A stretch of 64,000 nucleotides of DNA from positions 78,174,868-78,238,867 of the forward strand of contig OY282607.1 of NCBI GenBank assembly GCA_958298945.1. The letters are read 5' to 3'. Position 1 is the first letter of the stretch; each line of letters opens with the position of its first letter. Positions 36,301 to 48,063 of this stretch are shown here, one piece after another. The notes under the pieces are model-generated. The model was not told the DNA's origin and made no database searches. It worked only from the letters and a program-made list of their open reading frames with translations. Source of the DNA: Atherix ibis (lineage: Eukaryota; Arthropoda; Insecta; Diptera; Athericidae). The position numbers and the translations under genes are program-made.

Positions 36301-36639
36301 ATTCGACATAACCTACTCAACAATAGGAATGTCGAGTTGCGTTGGGTACGAGGGTTTTTTGATTATTCTCTTCGGCGACTGGTTCTCACAGATATACTCA
36401 ATATTTTAAACCTACTAACAGCATCATCATCTATACGTAGAAAATTAGACTGGACAACAGAAAGAACTTTTTAGTGTCTCACTAGTCAAGTGCCAACCTC
36501 AAAATCCTTAGTGAAATTCTGCGCAGAAAAACTTATGTTTCCTTTACGATTAGGGTTTCTCCCATAATAGAGCTCCTAGATCCAACAATTTCATATACCC
36601 TTTTTAACCCGATTAAAGAAACTAACTTGCTTCACAAAA
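33351..36639. other. Intergenic region with no recognised gene
   Basis: Frames at 33478, 35594, 35704 (minus), 35894 and 36217 were inspected. None shows a known domain, a convincing splice context or conserved composition. A short direct repeat (TTACACGGC and GGAGGATGAAT each twice) lies at about 36153-36225. Confidence 0.45.
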
Positions 36640-37079
36640 TTGACAAAACTCTTACTGGTCTAGCTTATTAATAACAGGCCAGTTTCGCTTAGGGAACTAT
36701 TAACGCCTACCCAAACGAAATGGTTTTATGATCGCTGTGCTATAATTTACCCCTGACTTATGGCCAAAGGACCGCACATATGTCTTCCTTCAAATACAAA
36801 TAGTATATGCTATTGTAGCTAAAGTTCCTTAAACAATTTGGAAGGCAGGGAAAAAGCTAGTCGAGGCAGTGGTAAACTGTTGAATCAGACTAGTCAGTGG
36901 AGCACACCGGACATCCTCGGTGGAATTTATACTTATAGAAACTGGTCGAAAACCCACCTTCTTCTGTCTTCAAAAAGCTCGACTAAACTTAATTTACTAG
37001 GACCCATGCCTTCCATATTACCCTCTCCACACTTTAATTAAAAACATTATCATCTCCCCAAGTCCAGAAAGGAATTTTT

Positions 37080-37598
37080 TCTACCCTATCCTTATTAATA
37101 TACCACCTAGAAAGCAAGGCCTCCATCCACCACCTCGATTTCCAAACTTCCCTTCCACACCCAGATTGGAAACCGTGGTTGGCAGCAAAGTTATTTCCAA
37201 TCTGCCTCGCCTACTAACAAAATGGAAACTAACGCCATCAGCCATCCGCAGACACGATTTTTGTCGACTCATTGCACAACCACCAATAAACCAGTCTACT
37301 TAACATCCATACCGAAATTCTTAGCGCGGAAGTTCATCAGAATCTGGATTGGACATACTGCTCTCACTCATAACTTCCTTTTTTCAACACCAATCGTCCC
37401 TTATTCCAACTCTGTTGCATTCATTTCAATATCATCCATATTCTATATGAATACCACATAATCAAGAATTACTTTCTTCTCCTGAATCCAACAACTCCAT
37501 TCCCTAATCCCCTATTTAAACTTCTACAAAACACTAATCTGCTCCAAAAATTCGCAATATTCTATACTACTAACCACAGACCAGTCTCTTTCAGATAA
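37080..37598 (+). pseudogene. C-terminal tail of a jockey/R1-type non-LTR retrotransposon
   Basis: Sense frames read RPNFPSTPRLE-like debris followed by KWKLTPSAIRRHD, then FLARKFIRIWIGHTALTHNF (about 37310-37380), a degraded Cys-rich stretch, FYKTLICSKN and finally NHRPVSFR-stop at 37598. A motif of the form LRxGHTxLTHxF followed by a short hydrophobic tail is typical of the end of non-LTR retrotransposon ORF2 after the reverse transcriptase. Frameshifts and stops are frequent. Sequence from about 36640 may be further decayed ORF2, but I could not confirm it. Confidence 0.65.
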
Positions 37599-39023
37599 CG
37601 ATCATGGCGCTTTGGCACGTGTCTAAGAGACCTTACAAGCAAAGAAACACTTTGAAAGTCAACTTCAATTGGAGATTCCGACATATGTGATTACAAAAAA
37701 TACAAAAAGAAATTTAAATTCCTTAAATTTTATGACAATAATAGTTTCACACAATGGCTTTCCACTCATGGAAATATTGACAGAATCAATTAATGCATTG
37801 ATTTATGTGATTACAAAAATTGATTTCTAGATATAAAAAATTATTAGCGAAACAACAACGCAGACTATTTGACGACCTCTAAAGGGCCTGCCGACTATAC
37901 ATGCAAAACGTCCCAGTGTCTCTAATTCAGCGCTATTTTATACTATTGATCATGTTAAAATCTTCTTTTTTTAATCCCAAGTGTTCCTTCACAAAGATCT
38001 TAAGATGAAAATATAAATATATATTTTTTTTTAACTAAGATATTAATTAGTAGAGAGAAGAAACATTGTAAAATAACTCAAAATATGATCATTCTCTGAT
38101 AGCAACCACCATGACGAAATTGAAGAAATTTTTTTTTCTATTATTGTATTTATTGCCAAAATAAATAATCCCACAACATTTGAGTATTTTATTTTCATAA
38201 TAAAATAATTTAATAAATAGTTTTTCTATCAAAATTTATGTGGGAGAAATAATAAATAATATTAGAAAATTTCTACTTTCCATTATTTCGTTAAATTTTC
38301 ATGTGAAATAATGTCTGCTTCTTATTCAAGATGCCAAATAAGAAAAGTGTCTCTTAAAAAGGCACTAATAAAATAATGAATATTAGTGATGCTATCTAAC
38401 AACAAATAACGACTATGAATAATGTAGGAAAAAAAATGATCAAATTGAACTTTGGAAAAAAAGGTGGGACTATGCTAATTTATACAATTCGATGTCAACG
38501 TTTCGATAAAATTTTCAACAAAATCCATTTTATATTTTGATGTGAATCGATTCGGTTGACAACATAATAATGTTCATGATTTTACTGTACAAAACATTTG
38601 ATGAAAACTCATTCATTGTCAATTAGTTAAATGTAATGATTGTACGGACGAAAATATTTCTGACTAATTTGAATGTAGTTATAAAAATTGTTTAAAAAAA
38701 ACTATCACATCAAGAAGCATTGAGAGAAATATGGACATAAAGTTTTATTTGATTGTACAAATCTAGGACATGTACAGGGTATTCTAATGGTTAGTTTTTA
38801 AACTGCTTTTTAAAAATAACTTTGGATTGAAATAAAGAAGAGTGATTTGATTGACCTAAATCGTTTTTATAGACTTCTGGATTTTTGTCCGACTAAATGG
38901 TCTTGTAGGAAATATCTGAAGTACGTTCTTTTTTAAGTTGTCCAATTGACTCCAATCAATTGTCGGTTAGCGTAGACAAATTAAAGTTGTGAAGTCTTAG
39001 ATAATAGAAAATAAGATTAGACC
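37599..39023. other. AT-rich spacer
   Basis: No coding frame or repeat end recognised. Confidence 0.5.
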
Positions 39024-39605
39024 TTAAATTAAAGAATACCTGGATAGGCCCGTAAGTCAGATTTTCGTATATGTAAACGTAATTTTCTGTCTAAATTATC
39101 TAAAAAGCGGCAGCAAATCGTAATGCTTGCATACTTTTGTGTAGTTTTTTTATATAGACATAACACCCACTCACATCTAGTATTCGTAATAGAATTTTTT
39201 CCAATTCCAAAAGCATAATTTATATTCATTTCAACTCACTTATTCTAAACGAAAATATAATTTAAACATGACAGAAGACAACATTTTTTTCCAAATTTTC
39301 TGATATTAAATCGAATTGTATTTTAGGTTTATTATTTATTTTGTAAATATCAATCAAATATGAAGCGCCTCAATTTTGTAGACTTTCGGAGAGTTTAAAA
39401 TACGCCATTCTCCATGAAACGATAGTAAAACGAAAAGTATGCATACTTTTGTTGTTTTTCAAATTGTTATTTTGAAAAAATAACAACTTGAAAATAGTTT
39501 TATTATATAGAAAGTTTTTATTTCAGAATATGAAGTGTTTTGTAAAAAGGTTGCTGGTCATTCAATGGAATAAGGAAACCGGGAATCTCGTTTTTCAGGT
39601 AAGTT
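39024..39605 (+). mobile_element. Non-autonomous inverted-repeat element, copy C (3' truncated)
   Basis: It begins CCTTAAATTAAAGAATACC, matching the left end of copy A in the same orientation, and follows its interior: the ACACCCACTCACATCTAG region, GAAGCGCCTCAATTTTGTAG and ACGCCATTCTCCATGAAA. It stops near 39605, so it is a ~580-bp fragment of the 1.77-kb family. Confidence 0.75.
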
Positions 39606-39640
39606 GTCAGTAAAAACTAATTATATATTTGAATAAAGCT

Positions 39641-39688
39641 CATAGTTGCCTATCATTCCACTAATTTCATAGTTGCCTATCATTCCAC
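39641..39688. repeat. 21-bp direct repeat, two copies
   Basis: The word CATAGTTGCCTATCATTCCA occurs at 39641 and again at 39668, a 27-bp step. It lies just beyond copy C. No function is suggested. Confidence 0.8.
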
Positions 39689-41865
39689 GCTCATAGTTCG
39701 AGCGCTCTAAGTACTTAAAAACTTGTGCAACATTGAATGTAAATAGACAATTAGTTGTGATCAAATTGACTTGTCAATGGCGGCCGTCTGATTATTTTCC
39801 GATGGGGGTTTTGTTGGTTTTAAATTTTTCTTTATTGCCAAAAATTACACCTATTAATGTACAATTTTCATAAATGCAAAAATATAAATCTATACATTGT
39901 ACCTGGGAAAAACCCATGGTAAGTGAATAAATATCCAGCGCAGTTATTTAATTAATGTAAATAATTTTGACTATTATTTTAAAAATGTGTGCCAGAGCAA
40001 TATGTACAAATATATAATTGCCCCCATCTGAAATCGACGCCTTTCAGCAATATGCATGTGTGAATAGCTTTAGGTTTTGTTTTCAAGTTGGCGCTTCAAT
40101 TGTCTATCGTTATACTCCATAATCTAAGTGTGAAGCTACCATTAGAACAGACTGTATTAGAAATAATCTTAAGGTCTCTTTTACATAATTGAATACAGGG
40201 ACTAGAAATAAATAGTGCATAAATTTCAGACCTTGGTATCGACAGTTGTTATGTATGCTTTGGAAACTTGAGTTCTTTAGCCAAAATCTTAGTAGCAGTT
40301 TGAATACCTTTTCAATCATAAAAGTATAACCCATTCGGTCATTGATAGAATTAAGATTAATGGGGTATTGTGTAAGGGACATTTACTGTACCAATGAATA
40401 GATCAAATAAAATGAGGCAAACAATTTGGTATAGTTGGGATCAATTTTATAATATAAAAACCGAAAATGAGTAAATAAAGAATATTATTAATTATAGTCA
40501 GTAAAAATACTGATTTTCTATTGGCTGATTAATTTCAATACAACTGAAATTCAGTGAAAGTAATTTATTGAATGGAAAATTTACTATAGAATTTATTTAT
40601 CGATTATTTTGTTTGAACGATATTTGGAATATTTTAACTTCGAAAAGCTGTATTCCTTTATAACTTTTCTAGGTTACTTGAAAAGTTTCAAAGTTTCTTT
40701 AACAATAAACTTCTGATCCGTAAACATTTTACAAGGTCAGAAAAGTATTTCTCAAGTATTTTTGGTAAAAACTGATTAGCTATGTATTAGAGTAAATCTA
40801 TTTTTAAAAATTCCTAATAAAACTTTGATAATTGCAAAATTATTTACGATTGTACAAAATCTTATGAATAAAGCAAAAATCCATACATGTAATAATATAA
40901 AATTCAATATCAACAAATCTTCCATGTCAAATTCCATTCAATTGTGGGCTATTTTTTATCATGTGATTAATATGCTAAAATTCCCATATTTACGTACGCG
41001 CCAAAAAAATCATTGCCAAGTGCGTTTATTTACCTTGAAATTTTTATCTGGTTTTTTTTTTATTGGATGAGTGACCCAGTGGCAGAAAAAAATCTCGTAT
41101 TACCAGTCTGACCTAGTTTAAAATAAAAGGTAAAGACACATGTGAACAAGTGATAAATTCTGCAGTAGCTCAGCGAACAGAATAGCAAAACTTAATTTTG
41201 AATAAGAAAAATATGAAATAGATCAGAAATTGCTACTTTTCAGTTGGAAGGTGTCCATTTAATGGCATAGATGCACCAAATAAATTGGTACGGAAGAGGA
41301 AAGAAATTTCTGTAAATTAAGGTTTGATTATAAACAACGGAGAAGCAATAGAGTCATCATATAATATACTCTTCGCAAAATTGTCAGTGGATCACATCTT
41401 GTTCAGTGTGTGTTTAAGCGATTTGCCATAATCCACAGATGAAGCGTTTATTGGAAACAAGAGGTCGAGAAAAAGCTAAACAATTTCTTTGTTTTGCTCT
41501 CTCGTTTGCCGCCATCACTGCTTTGTATTAGGGTGCATGTTTTTATTATCAAAGAAAGAAACGTGATTTTAGCTGAAAAAATCTCAAAAACGGACATAAA
41601 GATAAATACCTGGCTCTCAACCTGTCTCTCGCTGAAAATTCTTTGTGTAACGATTTAGTGCTAGCTAAGAGATCTAGTTATTTCTTGTCTGTGCCCATAT
41701 AAAAAGTATGGATGTACGTAAAAAGGATTTGGTTTACCATAGAACAAGACTGAACATATTACTGGGTGCTTTTTATGTTCCAAAAACAGCCATTTTGATT
41801 TGGATGACATTTGTTTATTGGTATTTGACAGTCGTGGGGAGTGGTCGATAACATACTATTGTATT
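39689..41865. other. AT-rich spacer
   Basis: No supported gene. The frames at 40110-40382 and 40825-41070 show no recognisable features. Confidence 0.45.
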
Positions 41866-42420
41866 ATGGATCATCCAACGCAGCGATAACGTGTTGAAAT
41901 TATTAAAACATTTTATTTAAATAATTGTTCAATTGTAAAAATGTGAAGAAAATTACGCGACTTTTTTGGTGTTCTCATATGACGAGCAGGTCAACCATTC
42001 AGCGTGTAATGCATATGTTTTTAAATATGCATACACTGGGCGACAATTAAGATAACGTATACTTGAAAAGATTGATGCAGTGAGACAGAGTGTAGCTGAA
42101 TGTCCGGGTACCGCTCATCGACGCCGTGCACAAGAATTGGGAATATCTCCATCACGTTTATTAAAAATTTTCAAAAAAGATTTGCTTTTTTATCCGCATA
42201 AAATTCAATTGACACAACAGCTACGAGACAGGAGTGCTAGAGTTTTACAACTCTGTATAGACGGCCACCATTTTTGTCAAAAAATCATTATGAGCGACGA
42301 AGCACACTTCGCCTTGGCTGACTTTGTTAATAAACACAATAGCCGCTATTGGGACACTAAAAACCCTCAACTGATACACCAAAGATCATTACACACCCGT
42401 AGAGTAATTATATGAAGCGC
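41866..42420 (+). pseudogene. Transposase fragment related to the DD41D mariners
   Basis: The start codon region reads MDHPTQRQRVEIIKTF at 41866, followed by a broken helix-turn-helix part. An open piece at 42080-42415 contains GISPSRLLKIFKKDLLFYPH, KIQLTQQLRDRSARVL, IIMSDEAHFALADFVNKHNS (first catalytic Asp) and RYWDTKNPQLIHQRSLH. The frame ends in stops, and homology is cut where the 42427 tandem repeat begins. No terminal inverted repeats were found. It belongs to the same broad group as 27418 and 54579 but is a distinct, more complete N-terminal segment. Confidence 0.8.
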
Positions 42421-42426
42421 CATTTA

Positions 42427-43495
42427 GGTGGGGAACTGTAGGACTACAAGTTAGTAGTATTAGTGGTCAGTTCCCAATGCTAATACACATGCAGGAGCAA
42501 TTCTTGTACAGAAATACTGGGAAATTGCTTGAAAATGGCCGCCAGTTAGAAAAATTCCGACAAAATGGCTGCATATGGAAAAATTCCAACAAAATGGCCT
42601 GCAACGAATTTACGCGGGAAACCAGGACCAATTCAGGTGGGAACCAAGGACGAAGCCGGCTTTGCGGTCACGTCAAAGTTGCAGTCAGCGTCAAAGTCAG
42701 GACCTAGAACGACTTCAAATTTGCGGTCGAGCTTTGAAGTCGGCGTCAAAGTTGAAGTCGGCGTCAAAGTTCATCCTGAGTGTCAAGCCAACAGAACTTT
42801 TGTTCTAGAAGCCTAAAGGGGGGAAGAAGGTAACCAAGACAGGCATGGACAAGTCAGGAATTTCCGGGGCTACAAGATGGTACTAACCTCAAGGAGCTAC
42901 GACTAAGGAAGGCTAGTATTTAGAGGGTCAAACTTTTCAACAACAAAATTACAACAAAAACAACCTCAAACTTTGATAAAGCCTATATTTTTACTAAAAG
43001 AGGGAAGCAGTCGTCTGAGGGTTATGCTTCTGGTACTAAAACGACCGCACACCACTGGGGCAGGTGTAGAAGTAAACCCGAACTCAATCCGACGCTTGTG
43101 AGCCAAGCTAGACAAAAAAATACGTATTACACTGCTTGACGCTTCGCATTAGATGATGACTTTGTGCAAAAAACTACCACTTGCACAGCCATATCTATGC
43201 AACTAAGCATACTGTCAACACAATAGGACTATGGACAAGTCAAGGCAAATGTGCCGGAGGTGGCTGTGGTAACAACTCCTTACTCACACACATACAACGC
43301 ACACAAGGTGAATTTGGACACTTGCATGCACGTATATTCATGTACTTTGCAAATATAATGTACAGCAAATTTTCGCGGAAATTGCTCTAGACTCACTAAT
43401 ATAAATTCAATATTGTCGAAAGCTGTTGATGCTAGCTTGGAGAAAAGTGTTGGCTACATGGCATGACATGTCTGAGATGGATGAGTTATTGCTGA
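42427..43495. repeat. Tandem repeat unit 1 (about 1.07 kb)
   Basis: This unit is repeated with only scattered differences at 43634-44692. It is GC-richer than its neighbours, starts GGTGGGGAACTGTAGGACTA and ends near GAGATGGATGAG. It contains an internal 18-bp repeat of the form GAAGTCGGCGTCAAAGTT near 42738-42773. Its open frames shift between copies and contain no known motif, so I regard it as non-coding. The two units could be direct terminal repeats of a collapsed LTR element or a simple duplication. Confidence 0.85.
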
Positions 43496-43633
43496 GCTTG
43501 ACAAAGGATGGTAGAACGTTTGTATGGTTGTCAATTTACTAAAATATATAATGCAAATATTAATATGTGCGTGCACTAAATATAGTATTGTTCCTGTGTA
43601 TGTAATGGCAATAAGATGTCCTTGGTATAGGGG
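43496..43633. other. Spacer between tandem units
   Basis: 138 bp without a counterpart after unit 2, which is instead followed by unrelated sequence. This is compatible with two inserted repeats and a short remnant of intervening DNA. Confidence 0.6.
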
Positions 43634-44692
43634 GGTGGGGGAATTGTAGGACTACAAGTTAGGAGTATTAGTGGTCAGTTCCCAATGCTAATACACATGC
43701 AGGAGCAATTCTTGTACAGAAATACTGGGAAATTGCTTAAAAATGGCCGGCAGTTAGAAAAATTCCGACAAAATGGCTGCATATGGAAAAATTCCAACAA
43801 AATGGCCTGCAACGAATTTACGCGGGAAACCAGGACCAATTCAGGCGGGAACCAAGGACTAAGTCGGCTTTGCGGTCACGTCAAAGTTGCAGTCAGCGTC
43901 AAAGTCAGGACATAAGACGACTTCAAATTTGCGGTCGAGCTTTGAAGTCGGCGTCAAAATTGAAGTCGGCGTCAAAGTTCATTCTAAAAGTGTCAAGCAA
44001 ACAGAACTTTTGTTCTAGAAGCCTAAAGGGGGGAAAAGGTAACCAAGACAGGCATGGACAAGTCAGGAATTTCCGGGGCTACAAGATGGTACTAACCTCA
44101 AGGAGCTACGACTAAGGAAGGCTAGTATTTAGAGGGTCAAACTTTTCAAAAAAAATTTACAACGAAAACAACCTCAAACTTGGATAAAGCCTATATTTTT
44201 ACTAAAAGAGGGAAGCAGTCGTCTGAGGGTTATGCTTCTGGTACTAAAACGACCGCACACCACTGGGGCAGGTGTAGAAGTAAACCCGAACTCAATCCGA
44301 CGCTTGTGAGCCAAGCTAGACAAAAAAATACGTATTACACTGCTTGACGCTTCGCATTAGATGATGACTTTGTGCAAAAAACTACCACTTGCACAGTCAT
44401 ATCTATGCAACTAAGCATACTGTCAACACAATAGGACTATGGACAAGTCAAGGCAAATGTGCCGGAGGTGGCTGTGGTAACAACTCCTTACTCACACACA
44501 TACAACGCACACAAGGTGAATTTGGACACTTGCATGCACGTATATTCATGTACTTTTTCAAACATAATGTGCAGCAAATTTTCGCGGAAATTGCTCTAGA
44601 CTCACTAATACTAATTCAATATGGTCGAAAGATGTTGATGCTAGCTTGGAAAAGTGTTGGCTACATGGCATGACATATCTGAGATGGATGAG
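43634..44692. repeat. Tandem repeat unit 2 (about 1.06 kb)
   Basis: Near-identical direct copy of 42427-43495, offset 1207 bp. Differences are single bases and small indels, such as near 43983, 44032 and 44562. High identity implies a recent duplication. Confidence 0.85.
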
Positions 44693-46794
44693 CCGATACC
44701 CTGAGAGATTACGTTTTTCCCCTACGAACGTATAAAAAAATCGTAGCAATAAAAGAAGCAAAATGATGGCGGTAGCGTAGCAATAAAAGGTGACAAAAAG
44801 CGGCCTATATGTGCAAGGTACACACACTATATTATCTTCACTAGATTTGATATTAATGATTTAAATATTGAAAAGCAAATGAATATATTCTATAGGTTTA
44901 TTTACTCTAATAAAACATAATCAATTAAAGCCTGCATTATTGATAAAAATGTTCGATTATTCTTGCGTGAGAAAACATTGAAAATTTATATTGAATAAAA
45001 ACTCTTAATTGTTTTTATTTATTTTATTTTCTTGTTAAAAGAATGCTCAACACTCGTAAATAGTCTTATAAAGCCAACTATTTTATCAATTCTGTTGAAG
45101 AAGTATTTAAAATCAAACGTAAAATTGTTTAATGAAGAAAAAAAACATTTCTATATGATACTTTTTTCGAAAATTCGGCTTTTGTTTTCCAATTACAAAA
45201 GAATTTCATCCAATTAATTTTTTTAATTATTTACGATTTGCCAAAACTACGAGCTTACAAAAAAAACATTAAATGGAATCTTTGGCATTTTGCTAAGCTC
45301 GCAACCTTCCACCTTTTGCATTACCTATAAACTTTTTGGCTTACTTACTAGCTGTTTAGAGTGAAACCCAAATTTATGTTTCGAAATGGCGATCACAGCA
45401 GCAATGATTTTTGTGTGCTCAGTACTATAATTGCTTAGCATTGAAACTTTCACATTCATAACTTGGTCAATGTACTAAAACTTAGTGAACAGAAAAACTT
45501 TGCTACGTAAGATAACCTGGTTTAGATCAAACAGCCTAAAAGAGCTGTTTGATCTAAACCAGGTTATCTTACGTTTTCTTAGGAAATTTCTTACCATATT
45601 TGTTGATGATTCGCTGGCTTTTTCTCCGCATTTTTAACTCAAAACATATGCAGATGTTTTTTTCAAATTGTGTATTCTATTTTATGCACAATTGCCGCAA
45701 ATCTTTGTACAATAATTAATTTATTAAGAACAATATACAAAAATAATTGAAAACAAAAAATTCTCTTTGATAATTTCTTGTATTTGGATTCCATTTCACA
45801 GGTGAATACATACAAATCGATTCTAATTATTGAAAGCGAAACGTGTCAGCTGTAAATAATGTGAATGGCGATAGTGTGACAAAAAATAAAAGTAAACCAA
45901 CTTACTATGTGTGAAAATATTTGAAAGATTTTTTTGCGTGAATCAAGAATATCGAAATAAATTGTCATAACATTATATTGAACGCATGTTATGCATATGC
46001 AGGTACAAAAATATATGTTTGAAAGCAAATAAAAACGTGAAATGATATTAATTGTTTTGCTTTTTTACACTTTTTACTATTGTCCACTAAATAGATACCT
46101 GTCTGAGCTTTTGCACGTTTTTTGGCAGTTTATTTGAGTCTCTGAACTTGATTTCAAGTCTTTGAGCATCCTGGAAAAAGTACACCAAAAATTTTCTTTT
46201 ACATATTTAATATGATATATTTTCCTTTTTATTAATAAATCATTATTTCAAATATGTTTAAAAAAATATATATTTAATGTTTAAATATATTTTAAAATCG
46301 ATCTTTTTAGGGGGTTTAAATTTATTATAGTTTTTTTTTCTTCGTCCAATATAAAAATATCTAATTAGTTTAAAATAAAACAATTCGAACAAATTACTTA
46401 TTATATACAAACTTATCTTTTGTGCAATATTATACGATTCGCTTTCTTATTTTGTCGTGTTTTTTTTATTTTATAAATTTTACAATATTCTCTTATATAA
46501 TAAAATGCATAATCTAAACAGCCAACCACTGTAACGTATGAAAAGTTAAGTCATAGTAATCATAAATTTTCACAGTAGGTATTTTTTCGAAGATATTTAC
46601 TGGTACTTGCAAGAAAATTTCATATGAATTAATTTTATTATCGTAAGTTTTTAATAGTACGAGTCGAAATTGGTAAACAATTCAAAATTTATTATTTAAA
46701 AAAATCCATTTTTTTAATAATAATTTGCCTAGCGAAGAAATTCTTTAATTTGTATAATTATTTTAAGTATATCACTTAAAGCACTTCAAACGTA
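44693..46794. other. AT-rich spacer containing a long hairpin
   Basis: No gene seen. The hairpin at 45505-45574 is listed separately. Confidence 0.5.
45505..45574. repeat. Perfect hairpin: 31-bp arms, 8-nt loop
   Basis: The left arm 45505-45535 (starting ACGTAAGATAACC) and right arm 45544-45574 are exact reverse complements over 31 bp, with loop CTAAAAGA. The stem is mixed sequence, not low complexity. It resembles the 9249 hairpin in geometry but not in sequence. Perfect arms imply recent origin. Confidence 0.95.
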
Positions 46795-47967
46795 TTGCTT
46801 CTGAATAAGAAAATACTTGATAATCGCTGGAGAGCTGATAATTATTTTATTATTTATTATACTGATCATTCCGAAATATCCCCTATCACAGCTGGTATGC
46901 CTCAAGGCAGTATTCTTGATCCAATCCTATACAATAATTATATACCGTTGACATCCCAACAAATCCCAAAACTATAACCGCTACCTTTGCTGACGACAAA
47001 AAACCGCATTGAATTATTTCAACAACAACAAAAATTCTACAAAATTATTTTATAAGCTTTAAAGTATTTTATCGGTTTTTTTTTCTTTGTCAAAAAATAG
47101 TCATTGTCGATAACTTATTGCCAAATAAGGTAAAATATCGATTGTAGAATATGGAACAGGTCTTTGTTAATATAATTAGTATTTATTATTTTATTTTGTG
47201 AGGAACACCAGCTGTGATAGGGGATATTTCGGAATGGTCAGTATAAAATTTATTACAAGGTAGTATTTTTGTTCCAATCCTATACAATATTTATACCTTT
47301 GACATCCCAACTAACCCTAAAACTATAACCGCTACTTTTGCTGATGACACCACTATTCTTGCATCCTACTCCAATATCGCTTCCAGAAACCTATAATCCC
47401 ATATCAAAAATCTCCAAAACTGGTTTACGATGTGGAGAGTAAAAGTAAATGAGCAGAAAAGTGTACATTTTTCCTTTACCATCTGCAGAAATGCTCCCAT
47501 CCGAATATACCTTAATGGCTACATTAATCCATTAAAAGACAAGTACTCTATTAGGACTAAACCTAGACAAACGACTTACTTGGAAAGCTCATACGACGTC
47601 AAAATGACTTGAACTTACCAGACTACTGGACAACCGATCGAAACTGATACTAAAGAACAAACTTTTAATTTACAACACGATTTTAAACCCGATCTGAACG
47701 TACGGTATTGAACTATAGGCTTCTACCAAGGCTTCCAATTCCTATCGCATCCAATTCGTTCAATCCAAAATCCTCCGAAAAAATTTTGATACCGTGTTCT
47801 GTGTTCGTAACAAAGTCGAGAATAAAAAGTTTCATTCTCGACTATCCTATCACTATAATCCTATCATTAAAAAGCTTCCCCCTAATATGTACCTTCCCTA
47901 TTTACACTCGTCGGCGTTTAAAAAGAAATTGGCCACGAGATTTTGTTAAAATGTTAAAATCTCGTTA
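46795..47967 (+). pseudogene. Jockey-type non-LTR retrotransposon reverse transcriptase remnant, rearranged
   Basis: A first piece reads PITAGMPQGSILDPILYN near 46885-46935 and TATFADDK near 46980-47000. A second piece repeats this region: DPTNPKTITATF-like text, then FADDTTILASYSNIASRN (47340-47395), NLQNWFTMWRVKVNEQKSVH (47410-47470), LNGYINPLKDKYS and a C-terminal part with NSYRIQFVQSKILRKNFDTV and YNPIIKKLPPNMYLPYLH (47740-47930). MPQGS and FADD are reverse transcriptase motifs, with FADD holding the metal-binding Asp pair. It is broken by frameshifts, and a 37-bp piece is inverted at 47209-47245. Confidence 0.85.
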
Positions 47968-48063
47968 GGTAGAAAAACACCGATAGGTGTTTACTCTCAC
48001 ATGTTCCTGTCCTGTCATTGTAATTAGTGTCTTTGTCATAAAATCTGCTTGTTACGATATATA

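Noticed and set aside
42477..44115. Frames repeated in both tandem units
   Set aside because: Three overlapping frames in each unit, altered by small indels between copies, with no known motif; more likely carried along in a non-coding repeat.
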